A DNA stretch of 64,000 bases from Devosia sp. (GTDB lineage Bacteria; Pseudomonadota; Alphaproteobacteria; Rhizobiales; Devosiaceae). Positions 31,204 through 39,532 of this stretch are shown here, piece by piece; the first letter of the stretch is position 1; each line of letters opens with the position of its first letter. The DNA lies in the NCBI RefSeq assembly GCF_017744655.1, contig NZ_JAGIAW010000001.1, positions 992,001-1,056,000 on the forward strand, written 5' to 3'. The notes under the pieces are model-generated. The model had not been told where the DNA came from. It was given only the letters and a program-made list of their open reading frames with translations, and made no database searches. The position numbers and the translations under genes are program-made.

Positions 31204-31935
31204 TCAGGCGGCGGGTAGCTCTCCGACCAATACCGGCTCGGCGCGATAGACATCCGGGAACAGCGCCGCCAGGGCCGCAATCTTGGGAAGATCGTTCCGC
31301 ACGATATAGGGCCAAGTCGGGTTCAGGGTCAGGAAATCCTGATGGTACTGTTCTGCAGGATAGAAAGCCTCAAAAGGCTCGAGTGTAGTGACGATCGGGC
31401 CGGGGAAGAGTTTTGCGGCTTCGAGCTGGGCGATATAAGCCTTGGCGATCTCGGCCTGCTGGTCATTCACCGGGAAAATCGTCGAGCGATATTGCGTGCC
31501 GCGGTCCGGGCCCTGGAAATTAAGCTGGGTCGGATTGTGGGCGACGGAGAAGAAAATCTGTAGCAGTTTGCCGAAGGTGACGACCGAGGGGTTGTAGGTG
31601 ACTTCCACGGTTTCGGCGTGGCCCGTGTCGCCGCGCGTTGTTTGGTCATAGGTTGCCGTTTCGGCCGAGCCGCCGGCATAGCCCGACACCGCATTGGTGA
31701 CACCCTTCACGCGCTGGAATACGCCTTGCACGCCCCAGAAGCACCCGCCAGCAAAGACGGCGACGGCCGATGTGCCTGCTTCATCAAGATCCCTATCGGG
31801 CGCGGGAATGACCACCGGCTCTTCCTGCGCGAAGACCGAGCCCGGCCTCGCAACAAAGCCGAGGACGGAGACTGCAGCCAATCCGCCGAGCAGACTGCGA
31901 CGCGAAAACGCAAAATCGGGAAAACGTGGCGACAT
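31204..31935 (-). CDS. msrA: Peptide methionine sulfoxide reductase MsrA, Tat-exported
   Basis: Reduces methionine-S-sulfoxide in proteins. The catalytic motif GGCFWGVQGVF is at about residues 65-75, with GYAGGSAETATYDQ and HAETVEVTYNPSVVTF. A twin-arginine leader (DFAFSRRSLLGGLAAVSVLG, then an AQ cleavage site) points to a periplasmic enzyme, which is uncommon for MsrA. The start at 31935 gives this leader. 243 residues. It stands alone, with no msrB beside it. Confidence 0.93.
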   Translation of the reverse strand: MSPRFPDFAFSRRSLLGGLAAVSVLGFVARPGSVFAQEEPVVIPAPDRDLDEAGTSAVAVFAGGCFWGVQGVFQRVKGVTNAVSGYAGGSAETATYDQTTRGDTGHAETVEVTYNPSVVTFGKLLQIFFSVAHNPTQLNFQGPDRGTQYRSTIFPVNDQQAEIAKAYIAQLEAAKLFPGPIVTTLEPFEAFYPAEQYHQDFLTLNPTWPYIVRNDLPKIAALAALFPDVYRAEPVLVGELPAA

Positions 31936-32065
31936 GGGGCACCTTCCTACTGGCCATATTACCAGCAGATACGGTGGCCGCATCCACTCCGTTACACACA
32001 AAGAAGAGAGCAAACAAAAAAGGCGCCCGATGGGCGCCGTATCATGCCACTCCTTTTAGAAAGGG

Positions 32066-32142
<77 letters not shown>

Positions 32143-32460
32143 ATCGGCGAACCGTGTGGCCCGCTGAACGTGACGCTGATGTACCCAGCGCCCCTCTCTA
32201 AGTCAAGCGCCCCTTTCCGCATCCGGCATAAAAACTTCACAGAGGCGACCGAGCCTGTGGAAAACTATTATGCTTCAAGCCACAAGGCGCGTTTTCTCAA
32301 GAGGAACGCGAGCTTGTACGCTCTCCGAGGGCATCGGCGAGAGCGTCTGTGGCTGAGATGGATAAGGTGTTGGGCTTTTGCCGGCAGCACTGAAGCCTGC
32401 GGCTGGTGATTTTCCGTTTCGTACGCTTCGGTCGAGCCGTAGTCGTCGGGAAACGAAAAA
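32143..32460. other. Spacer between tRNA-Asp and tRNA-Val
   Basis: This 318-base gap shows no gene, terminator or repeat that I can support. The two tRNAs may be cotranscribed, but the distance is long for that. Confidence 0.5.
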
Positions 32461-32536
32461 TGGTGGGCGATGACGGACTCGAACCGCCGACATTCTCGGT
32501 GTAAACGAGACGCTCTACCAACTGAGCTAATCGCCC
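32461..32536 (-). tRNA. tRNA-Val (TAC)
   Basis: A full cloverleaf on the minus strand: acceptor GGGCGAT / ATCGCCC, D-loop AGCTCAGTTGGTAGAGC, anticodon loop TTTACAC with anticodon TAC, T-arm GGTTCGAGTCC and an encoded CCA. Confidence 0.97.
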
Positions 32537-32715
32537 GTCCGACACAATGGTCTGGAACGGCGCTCTGATTAGGGCCCCTGCCCTTGCCCGTCAACAGGCA
32601 ATTTGCCGGTGGGCGCGCGGGGCTGTGGGAAGATAGGCTGGGCTTTCGCGCGCCGCCGGAGCAGCGGCACACTGAAGAACCGTAGCAGAGCGAGCAGAAA
32701 AATCACACGACCTTC

Positions 32716-32786
32716 GTCATTGCCGGGCCTGTCCCGGCAATCCATCTCGAGGAGACATGGACTACCGGGACAGGCCCGGTGCTGAC
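32716..32786. repeat. Palindromic REP-like element
   Basis: Left palindrome TTGCCGGG-CCTG-TCCCGGCAA; right palindrome CCGGGACAGGCCCGG; together an inverted pair with CCAT/ATGG inner boundaries. Same architecture as 10129-10219. Confidence 0.7.
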
Positions 32787-32845
32787 GGCAGATCGGAGTT
32801 TTGGACGCCCGGACTTCCGGCTACCTCCCCCGCCCCCGCAAAAAC

Positions 32846-32880
32846 AAAACGGCCCCAGCGAATGTTCGCGGGACCGTTTG
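32846..32880 (-). terminator. Terminator of hupB
   Basis: On the minus strand, AAACGGTCCCGCGAA pairs with TTCGCTGGGGCCGTTT (two non-canonical steps) across a CA loop, then TGTTTTTG. It follows the hupB stop by about 25 bases. Confidence 0.75.
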
Positions 32881-32904
32881 TTTGAAGCGCTAAAAGCGGT
32901 GCTT

Positions 32905-33177
32905 TTAGTTGATCGCGTCCTTCAGGCCCTTGCCGGGCTTGAACTTGGCCTGATTGGAGGCCGGAATCTGGATCTCTGCGCCGGTGGCCGGGTTGCGGCC
33001 AGTCGATGCCTTGCGCTGCGACACGGCGAAGGTGCCGAAGCCAACGAGACGAACTTCGTCACCCGACTTCAGGGCGGCGGTGATTGCTTCGAACACTGCG
33101 TCAACCGCTTCAGCGGCCTGAGCCTTGGTGATCGTAGCCTTGTCGGCAACGACGCCAACCAGATCGTTCTTGTTCAT
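32905..33177 (-). CDS. hupB: DNA-binding protein HU-beta
   Basis: A 90-residue nucleoid protein that binds and bends DNA. The whole HU fold is recognisable: MNKNDLVGVVADKATITKAQ, the GDEVRLVGFGTFAVSQRKAS saddle, then the beta-arm motif GRNPATGAEIQIPASN and the lysine-rich C-terminus. It has a GAGGA ribosome-binding site and its own terminator. It belongs to the ancestral clpP-clpX-lon-hupB order, here interrupted. Confidence 0.98.
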   Translation of the reverse strand: MNKNDLVGVVADKATITKAQAAEAVDAVFEAITAALKSGDEVRLVGFGTFAVSQRKASTGRNPATGAEIQIPASNQAKFKPGKGLKDAIN

Positions 33178-33363
33178 TGCGTATCCTCACAGTGAATGCC
33201 CGCCCTCGCTGGCGAAGCTTGGTGGCGGCAACCCTTGGTCGATTCTAGCTGAAGCGCAAGTGTTTCCGCCGTTTTGGCGAGGTCGAACGGTACGGGAATG
33301 TTAATGGCCCGGAAATTCGGGGGCTACAAGGCCGAACTATCAGGTTTTCCGGCCTTTCCACCA

Positions 33364-34563
33364 TCATTCCGCCAGGTTTTTTGCCGCAGCGGGGCTGCTT
33401 CGGATGCCAATCATCAATGGCAGGGCAAGACAGTAGATGCCAATGGCCACGATCCAGATCATTCCAGGCCAATCATGGCGCACCGACGCGTAAATGGCAC
33501 TGAAGAGCAGCGGGCCGAAAACCGAGGCGATGCTGACAATGCTGGCCAGTACGCCCTGGAGCTGTCCCTGACGGTCAGAATCAACCTGCTGGGTGGTCAG
33601 GGATTGCAGTGCCGGCATGCCGATGCCGCCCAGGGCGAAGAGTGGCGCCATGGCAAAGAGCAGCCAGCCCTGGCTGGCGAATGCGAGGGTAAGCATGGCG
33701 CCGGTTTCAAAGACCATGCCGACGATAAGCGCCCAGCGTTCGCCGAGGCGCGCAACGGCCGGGCCGGTCAGGAAAGCCTGAGCGAGGGCGTGAAAAACGC
33801 CGAAGGCGCCGAGCGACAGGCCGATGGTCAGGCCGGAAAAGGCAAACTGGTCTTCGCTGAACTGGGCCCAGGCGGTGCCGTAGACGGTGCCGACGAAATT
33901 GAGAATCAGAAAGATGGCCATCAGCGGCACCAGGGCCCTGAAATTTAGGGCCCAGGCGAGCGGCTTGAAGGGGTTGAGCGTTTCCCAGGTGAAGCGCGCG
34001 TCGGCCTTGCCGGGCCTCGATTCGGGGAGGACGAAGAGCGCCAAGGCGAAATTGACGCCATTGAGGACTGCTGCGGCCAGGAACGGGGCATGGAGCCACC
34101 AATCGCCCAGGATGCCGCCGATGACGGGGCCGATGATGAAGCCGACGCCGAACATGGCGTGGAAAAGGCCGAAGCGCTGGGCGCGTTCTTCCTCGGTGGT
34201 GATGTCGGTGATGTAGGCCGTGGCGACGGCCATGTTGGCGCTGGTGACGCCGGCGATGGCGCGACCGATGACCAGCATCCAGAGATGCGGGGCGAAGGCC
34301 ATGATCAGGTAGTCGATGGCGGCGCCCGCCAGCGAGACCAGGAGGACCGGACGCCGCCCGAAGCGATCGCTGAGCACGCCGAGAATCGGGGAAAACAGGA
34401 ACTGGCAGGCCGAATAGAGTGCGAGCATCACGCCGAGCAGAATCGAAATGTCCGACGTGTGCCCGACATCGCGCAGCAGCGCGGGGAGAATCGGGAAGAT
34501 CAGGCCGATGCCTATGGCATCGAGCATCACGGCGGCGAGGATGACGACGAGGGCCTTGTTCAA
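33364..34563 (-). CDS. TetA-like MFS efflux transporter (A)
   Basis: A 12-helix major facilitator protein (399 residues) of the DHA1/TetA type. The TetA-like opening MLDAIGIGLIFPILPALLRD is seen, with motif A GVLSDRFGRRPVLLVS between helices 2 and 3 and ANMAVATAYITDITTEEERA after helix 4. A drug/H+ antiporter is likely; the substrate is not provable from sequence. It lies 124 bases downstream of a second TetA-like gene on the same strand. Confidence 0.9.
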   Translation of the reverse strand: MNKALVVILAAVMLDAIGIGLIFPILPALLRDVGHTSDISILLGVMLALYSACQFLFSPILGVLSDRFGRRPVLLVSLAGAAIDYLIMAFAPHLWMLVIGRAIAGVTSANMAVATAYITDITTEEERAQRFGLFHAMFGVGFIIGPVIGGILGDWWLHAPFLAAAVLNGVNFALALFVLPESRPGKADARFTWETLNPFKPLAWALNFRALVPLMAIFLILNFVGTVYGTAWAQFSEDQFAFSGLTIGLSLGAFGVFHALAQAFLTGPAVARLGERWALIVGMVFETGAMLTLAFASQGWLLFAMAPLFALGGIGMPALQSLTTQQVDSDRQGQLQGVLASIVSIASVFGPLLFSAIYASVRHDWPGMIWIVAIGIYCLALPLMIGIRSSPAAAKNLAE

Positions 34564-34687
34564 GGTATTCTCCTGTTTGGCTCACCGGCCGGTAAAGGGA
34601 GGTAGGGCGTTCACGGGGCTGTTACAACCCCACCTCCCCTATGACGGATGGTGCTGACAGGTTTCGACAGGAGGCACCCTGCCCGGC

Positions 34688-35872
34688 TCACGCCATCGCG
34701 GGCTTTGGCTGGCGCACTGTGGCGAAGAGCGGCGTGGCGAGGAGGTAGAGTGCGGCGCCGACGATCCAGATGGTGCCGATCCAGATGTTCTTGGTGGAGA
34801 AGAAGATGGCGGTGGTCAGTACCGGGCCGACGATACCGGCGAGGCTCATGAGACTGGCGAGGACGCCTTGCAACTGGCCCTGCTGTTCGTCGCTGACGCG
34901 GCTGGTGAGGAGAGATTGGAGAGCGGGCATGGCGACGCCGCCGAGGGCGAAGAGCGGGGCGACGGCGTAGCCCATCCAGCTTTGATAAGCGAAGGCCATG
35001 AGCGTGTAGGCAAGCGTATCGAAGGCGACACCGATCATCAGAGTGCCGAGATCGCCGAAGCGTTTTGTCAGCGGGCCGACGAGGAAGGCTTGGGCGAGAG
35101 CGCCGCTGATGCCGAAGACGGAGAGCGAAATGCCCATATGGACCGAATCCCAACCGAATCGTTCCGCGCCATAGAGGACCCAGATGGTGCCGGGAACGGC
35201 GGCGATGAGCCCAAAGACGACCGAGACAATAACCATGGGCAGCAGGGGTTTGAAGTTCCAGAGCCAGACCAGGGGCGCGAGCGGGTTGAGCTGCTTGAAA
35301 TCGAACTTTTCGTCCGATGCCTTGCGGCTTTCGGGCAGGACGAAGAGGGCGACGGCGAGGTTGAGGCCATTGAAGAGAGCGGCAACGAGGAAGGGCGAGC
35401 GGAGCCACCAGGCCCCCATGACGCCGCCGATGACGGGGCCGATGATGAAACCCGTGCTCATGACGGCGCCGATGAGACCGAAGCGTTGGGCGCGTTGCTC
35501 GGGTGGCGTGATGTCGGTGATGTAGGCGGAGGCGACGGCCATGTTGGCGCTGGTGATGCCGGCCATGGCGCGGCCGACGACGAGAACCCAGCCGAGCGGG
35601 GTCAAAGCCATGACGAGATAGTCGATCAGCGTACCGGCGAGCGACAGCAGCAGCACAGGGCGGCGGCCGAAGCGATCGCTGAGGGCGCCGAGGACGGGCG
35701 AAAAGATGAACTGCATGATGGCGTAGACCGCGAGCATGGCGCCATAGAGGAAGCCGATGTCGCCGCCTTCGGTGAGCTGCGTCAGCAGTTCGGGCAGGAT
35801 GGGGAAAATGAGGCCCGCGCCAATCGCATCTATGGCGACGGTCGCGAGAATAACGATCAGGGCCTTGTTCAT
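34688..35872 (-). CDS. TetA-like MFS efflux transporter (B)
   Basis: A 12-helix MFS protein (394 residues), clearly paralogous to the gene at 33364. Same signatures: AIDAIGAGLIFPILPELLTQ, ALSDRFGRRPVLLLSLAGTL, ANMAVASAYITDITPPEQRA. It is divergent from the TetR gene across an 82-base region carrying three matched operators, so its repression by that regulator is strongly implied. Ribosome-binding site GGAGGTCC before ATG. Confidence 0.92.
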   Translation of the reverse strand: MNKALIVILATVAIDAIGAGLIFPILPELLTQLTEGGDIGFLYGAMLAVYAIMQFIFSPVLGALSDRFGRRPVLLLSLAGTLIDYLVMALTPLGWVLVVGRAMAGITSANMAVASAYITDITPPEQRAQRFGLIGAVMSTGFIIGPVIGGVMGAWWLRSPFLVAALFNGLNLAVALFVLPESRKASDEKFDFKQLNPLAPLVWLWNFKPLLPMVIVSVVFGLIAAVPGTIWVLYGAERFGWDSVHMGISLSVFGISGALAQAFLVGPLTKRFGDLGTLMIGVAFDTLAYTLMAFAYQSWMGYAVAPLFALGGVAMPALQSLLTSRVSDEQQGQLQGVLASLMSLAGIVGPVLTTAIFFSTKNIWIGTIWIVGAALYLLATPLFATVRQPKPAMA

Positions 35873-35891
35873 AAGGACCTCCAGAGGTAAT

Positions 35892-35904
35892 TTATCAGCG
35901 ATAA
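35892..35904. promoter_or_regulatory. TetR-type operator 1
   Basis: Palindrome TTATCAGCGATAA, 20 bases upstream of the efflux gene start. It resembles the tetO half site (TATCA.TGATA). Confidence 0.8.
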
Positions 35905-35910
35905 GTTAAT

Positions 35911-35923
35911 TTATCGCCGATAA
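35911..35923. promoter_or_regulatory. TetR-type operator 2
   Basis: Palindrome TTATCGCCGATAA, exactly 19 bp from operators 1 and 3. Confidence 0.8.
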
Positions 35924-35929
35924 GCTCCT

Positions 35930-35942
35930 TTATCAGTGATAA
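35930..35942. promoter_or_regulatory. TetR-type operator 3
   Basis: Palindrome TTATCAGTGATAA, 18 bases before the regulator ATG at 35961. The core TATCAGTGATA is the same as in classical tet operators. Its position suggests autorepression. Confidence 0.82.
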
Positions 35943-35960
35943 GTCAAGAGGATTATGTGC

Positions 35961-36593
35961 ATGGCGATTGATCGCGTCCGTATTGTCGATGAGGCCATAG
36001 CCCTTCTTAATGAGGTGGGCATCGACAAGCTGACGACGCGAAAGCTGGCGGAGCGATTGGGGGTGCAGCAGCCGGCGCTCTATTGGCATTTCAAGAACAA
36101 GTCGGCGCTGCTCGACGCCATCAATAGCGAGATGCTGGCGCGCTATCACACACATCGCCGGCCTTCGCCGGGCGAGAATTGGGTGGATTTTACCTATGGG
36201 ACGGCGCGCAGCATGCGGAAGACACTGCTGGCCGTGCGCGATGGAGCGCGGATTGCTGCGGGGACGCGGCCATCGTCGGCGGATTTTGCAGATGCCGAGG
36301 TCCAGTTGAAGCTTTATGTGGACGCCGGATTTACCGCTGAGGAAGCGCTGCACATTTCGATTTCGGTGGCGCGCTATGTCGTGGGCTATGTGCTCGAGGA
36401 ACAGGGCGAGCGTGAGCGGATGGAGGAAGAGGTCGGCCAGGAGGGCGATCTCGACGCGGAGCTGGGGCCCTTTCCGATTCTGGCCGAGGCATTTCGGTCG
36501 CTGGAGAAGGAGGGCTCGATCAATACCGAGCAGGCGTTTGAGCGCGGGCTGCGGTATATGGTTGAGGGGATGCGGATGAGCCGGGAGGCCTAA
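35961..36593 (+). CDS. TetR family repressor, tetracycline-repressor type
   Basis: A 210-residue repressor with the classical TetR N-terminal HTH (IDKLTTRKLAERLGVQQPAL then YWHFKNKSALLDAI) and a TetR_C ligand domain (ARYHTHRRPSPGENW; GTRPSSADF). Of the ligand residues in TetR(B), His64, Thr103, Arg104, Pro105 and Glu147 are kept, but positions 82 (Asn) and 100 (the Mg-binding His) are Thr and Ala. The inducer may therefore differ from Mg-tetracycline. The ATG at 35961 has AGGA 8 bases upstream and is preferred to 35955. It is divergent from the efflux genes. Confidence 0.93.
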   Translation: MAIDRVRIVDEAIALLNEVGIDKLTTRKLAERLGVQQPALYWHFKNKSALLDAINSEMLARYHTHRRPSPGENWVDFTYGTARSMRKTLLAVRDGARIAAGTRPSSADFADAEVQLKLYVDAGFTAEEALHISISVARYVVGYVLEEQGERERMEEEVGQEGDLDAELGPFPILAEAFRSLEKEGSINTEQAFERGLRYMVEGMRMSREA

Positions 36594-36628
36594 GCGCTTC
36601 TCCCACTTGAACCGCCCCAAGCTCGATT

Positions 36629-36696
36629 GTCACCCCGGCGAAGGCCGGGGCCCATCTCGAGATCTCAGGATGGGCCCCGGCCTTCGCCGGGGTGAC
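36629..36696. repeat. Perfect 27-bp inverted repeat
   Basis: Two arms of 27 bp (36629-36655 and 36670-36696), exact reverse complements, flank a 14-bp spacer. Each arm also contains the smaller palindrome CCCCGGC-GAAG-GCCGGGG. It would fold into a very strong hairpin between tetR and lon, which converge on it. Confidence 0.9.
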
Positions 36697-36734
36697 AGCC
36701 GGTGGGTGTTGGGCGGTGCAGACTCCCCAAAACA

Positions 36735-36762
36735 AAAACGGCGGCCCGAGGGCCGCCGTTTT
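36735..36762 (-). terminator. Terminator of lon
   Basis: A 13-bp perfect stem AAAACGGCGGCCC / GGGCCGCCGTTTT with a 2-base loop, followed on the minus strand by TGTTTTG. It also works as a plus-strand terminator. Confidence 0.9.
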
Positions 36763-36779
36763 CATATCTGTCAGATCGA

Positions 36780-39209
36780 TCAGTGCGTCAGGCTGGCGGC
36801 CGAGTCGTCGGCGGCCGGGTCGGTCTTGGCGACGGCCGGGGCTTCATCGAAATTCCATTCGATGGCTTCGGGCTTGCGCACCAGGGCGCGTTCAATGACC
36901 TGGTCCATGCGGCTGACCGGAACGATCTCCATGCCTTCCTTGACGATGTCCGGAATCTCCTGAAGGTCGCGAACATTCTCTTCCGGGATCAGCACAGTCT
37001 TGATGCCGCCGCGGAGGGCTGCGAGCAGCTTCTCCTTGAGGCCGCCGATGGGAAGCACCCTGCCCCGCAGCGTGATTTCGCCGGTCATGGCGACATCATT
37101 GCGAACCGGAATGCCTGTCATCACCGAGACGATGGCAGTCGCAAGACCAATGCCGGCCGACGGACCATCCTTGGGCGTAGCGCCTTCGGGAAGGTGGACG
37201 TGAATGTCGCGCGTGTCGAACATCGGCGGCTTGATGCCGAAGTCGATCGAGCGGGAGCGGACATAGGCCGTGGCCGCCGTCAGCGATTCCTTCATCACTT
37301 CCTTGATGTTGCCGGTAACCGTCATGCGGCCCTTGCCCGGCGTCATCACGCCTTCAATGGTCAACAGTTCGCCGCCAACCGAAGTCCAGGCGAGGCCGGT
37401 CACGAGACCAACCTGCGACTCGGCTTCGATCTCACCATGCTTGAAGATGGCCGGGCCGAGATACTTGGCCAGACGCTCTTCGTCGATGGTGATCGACTTG
37501 GTCTTGGTGCGGACGATATCCGTAACCGCCTTGCGCATCAGCTTCGAAATCTCGCGCTTGAGGTTGCGGACGCCGGCTTCACGGGTATAGCCGCGAATGA
37601 CCTTCATCAGCATCTCGTCGCTGAGCACGAATTCGCCGTGGGCGACGCCGTTTTCCTTGGCGGCTTCCGGGATCAGGTGCTGCTTGGCGATCGCGTGCTT
37701 CTCCTCTTCGGTGTAACCCGAGAGGCGAATGATCTCCATGCGGTCCATCAGCGGGCCGGGAATGTTCAGCGTGTTCGAGGTCGTGACGAACATCACGTCC
37801 GAGAGATCATAGTCCACCTCAAGGTAGTGATCGGCGAACGTGTTGTTCTGTTCGGGATCAAGCACTTCGAGCAGAGCCGAAGACGGGTCGCCCCTAAAAT
37901 CCTGGCCCATCTTGTCGATTTCGTCGAGCAGGAAGAGCGGGTTGGATTTTCCCACTTTCTTGAGCGACTGGATGATCTTGCCGGGCATGGAGCCGATATA
38001 AGTGCGGCGGTGCCCGCGGATTTCGGCTTCGTCACGGACGCCACCGAGCGCCATGCGCACGAATTCGCGGCCGGTCGCCTTGGCGATCGACTTGCCGAGC
38101 GAGGTCTTGCCGACACCCGGAGGGCCGACGAGGCACAGGATCGGGCCCTTCAGCGTGCCGGTACGAGCCTGAACGGCCAGGTATTCAAGGATACGTTCCT
38201 TGACCTTTTCGAGACCGTAGTGGTCTTCGTCCAGAACCTTTTCAGCCAGCAGCAGATCGCGCTTGACCTTGGACTTCTTGCCCCATGGCAGGCCGAGAAG
38301 CGTATCAAGGTAGTTACGCACGACGGTGGCTTCCGCCGACATCGGGCTCATTCCCTTGAGCTTCTTGACTTCACCATCGGCCTTGGCCCGAGCTTCCTTG
38401 GAAAGCTTGGTCTTGGCGATGCGCTCTTCCAGTTCGGTGATCTCGTTGGTGCCGTCTTCGCCGTCACCGAGTTCCTTCTGGATCGCCTTCATCTGCTCGT
38501 TGAGATAGTACTCGCGCTGCGTCTTCTCCATCTGGCGCTTGACGCGCGAGCGGATGCGCTTTTCGACCTGCAGCACGCCGATCTCGCCTTCCATCAGGCC
38601 TATCACCTTTTGGAAGCGTTCGATGACGGAAACGGTCGACAGCAGGTCTTCCTTTTCCGGGATCTTGATGACCAGGTGGCTGGCAATGGTATCGGCGAGC
38701 TTGGACGGGCTCTCGATCTGACCGACCGCAGCCACGACCTCTGCCGAGATCTTCTTGTTCAGCTTGACGTAGTTTTCGAATTCGCTCTGAGCGGAGCGCG
38801 CCAGAGCTTCAAGCTCGGTCGCATCTTCCTCGGGCTCGGGAAGCGGGCTCGCTTCAGCTTCGAAATATTCTTCCGTCTGCAGATAATTGTCGATGGTCGC
38901 GCGGCTGAGACCTTCCACGAGCACCTTCACAGTACCATCCGGAAGTTTCAGAAGCTGGAGCACAGTGGCGATCGTCCCGGTGCTGTAGATCTGATCCGGG
39001 GCTGGATCGTCGTCCTGCGCGTTCTTCTGGGTCACGACAAGAATGTGCTTGTCGTCGCGCATGACCTCTTCAAGAGCCTTGACCGACTTTTCGCGACCGA
39101 CAAACAGCGGCACGATCATTCCGGGGAAGACCACGATGTCGCGCAGGGGAAGAACCGGGTAAACCCGGTCCCGGCTCGTTTCGCCGGTGGGATTGACGTC
39201 CGACATCAT
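36780..39209 (-). CDS. lon: ATP-dependent protease Lon
   Basis: A cytosolic AAA+ serine protease that degrades misfolded and regulatory proteins (809 residues, normal). N-terminal LON substrate domain ([20 protein letters not shown]), Walker [14 protein letters not shown] near residue 360, then the protease domain with catalytic Ser in [12 protein letters not shown] and Lys in [16 protein letters not shown] lies before the first of two ATGs. An RpoH-type promoter precedes it. Confidence 0.99.
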   Translation of the reverse strand: MMSDVNPTGETSRDRVYPVLPLRDIVVFPGMIVPLFVGREKSVKALEEVMRDDKHILVVTQKNAQDDDPAPDQIYSTGTIATVLQLLKLPDGTVKVLVEGLSRATIDNYLQTEEYFEAEASPLPEPEEDATELEALARSAQSEFENYVKLNKKISAEVVAAVGQIESPSKLADTIASHLVIKIPEKEDLLSTVSVIERFQKVIGLMEGEIGVLQVEKRIRSRVKRQMEKTQREYYLNEQMKAIQKELGDGEDGTNEITELEERIAKTKLSKEARAKADGEVKKLKGMSPMSAEATVVRNYLDTLLGLPWGKKSKVKRDLLLAEKVLDEDHYGLEKVKERILEYLAVQARTGTLKGPILCLVGPPGVGKTSLGKSIAKATGREFVRMALGGVRDEAEIRGHRRTYIGSMPGKIIQSLKKVGKSNPLFLLDEIDKMGQDFRGDPSSALLEVLDPEQNNTFADHYLEVDYDLSDVMFVTTSNTLNIPGPLMDRMEIIRLSGYTEEEKHAIAKQHLIPEAAKENGVAHGEFVLSDEMLMKVIRGYTREAGVRNLKREISKLMRKAVTDIVRTKTKSITIDEERLAKYLGPAIFKHGEIEAESQVGLVTGLAWTSVGGELLTIEGVMTPGKGRMTVTGNIKEVMKESLTAATAYVRSRSIDFGIKPPMFDTRDIHVHLPEGATPKDGPSAGIGLATAIVSVMTGIPVRNDVAMTGEITLRGRVLPIGGLKEKLLAALRGGIKTVLIPEENVRDLQEIPDIVKEGMEIVPVSRMDQVIERALVRKPEAIEWNFDEAPAVAKTDPAADDSAASLTH

Positions 39210-39301
39210 ATTTCCTTTCCGGGGCGCGCCGGGAGGAATTGGAGTAGCGCGCCCGTATTGCGACTGCCCAATTCTGAAAGGCTGGGCGATTCAGGTTAAT
39301 A

Positions 39302-39328
39302 AATAGGTTCGCACGCCCCCACCGCAAG
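39302..39328 (-). promoter_or_regulatory. RpoH-type heat-shock promoter of lon
   Basis: On the minus strand, CTTGCG (39323-39328), 15 bases, then CCTATT (39302-39307, continuing TA). This fits the rhizobial RpoH consensus (CTTG in the -35 and CCTAT in the -10). It lies about 95 bases upstream of the lon start. Confidence 0.55.
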
Positions 39329-39532
39329 TCAATCATTGCGGTTTTGTGACCTATTACACCGCTTCGCACAGGAGGCATGCCTATTAAGGCAGGAACAGGC
39401 GTGTGCCTTGGATACAAAGGAGAATCTGGCCTTTGGTCCGGCAGCAGACTGTGTCGCAGCCTATAGATTGGGTGTGACAGGAAGCTGTGCCATGCTTGGC
39501 CAATCGCCATGCCCCAAAATGAGGACCAAACA

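Larger units (their letters stand above)
32537..32904. other. Spacer between tRNA-Val and hupB
   Basis: A 368-base gap with one palindromic repeat (32716-32786) and the hupB terminator (32846-32880). The rest shows no gene. Confidence 0.55.

Noticed and set aside
33364-35872. Calling the pumps tetA by name
   Set aside because: The MFS signatures fit TetA, but the regulator's ligand pocket differs and drug specificity cannot be read from sequence.
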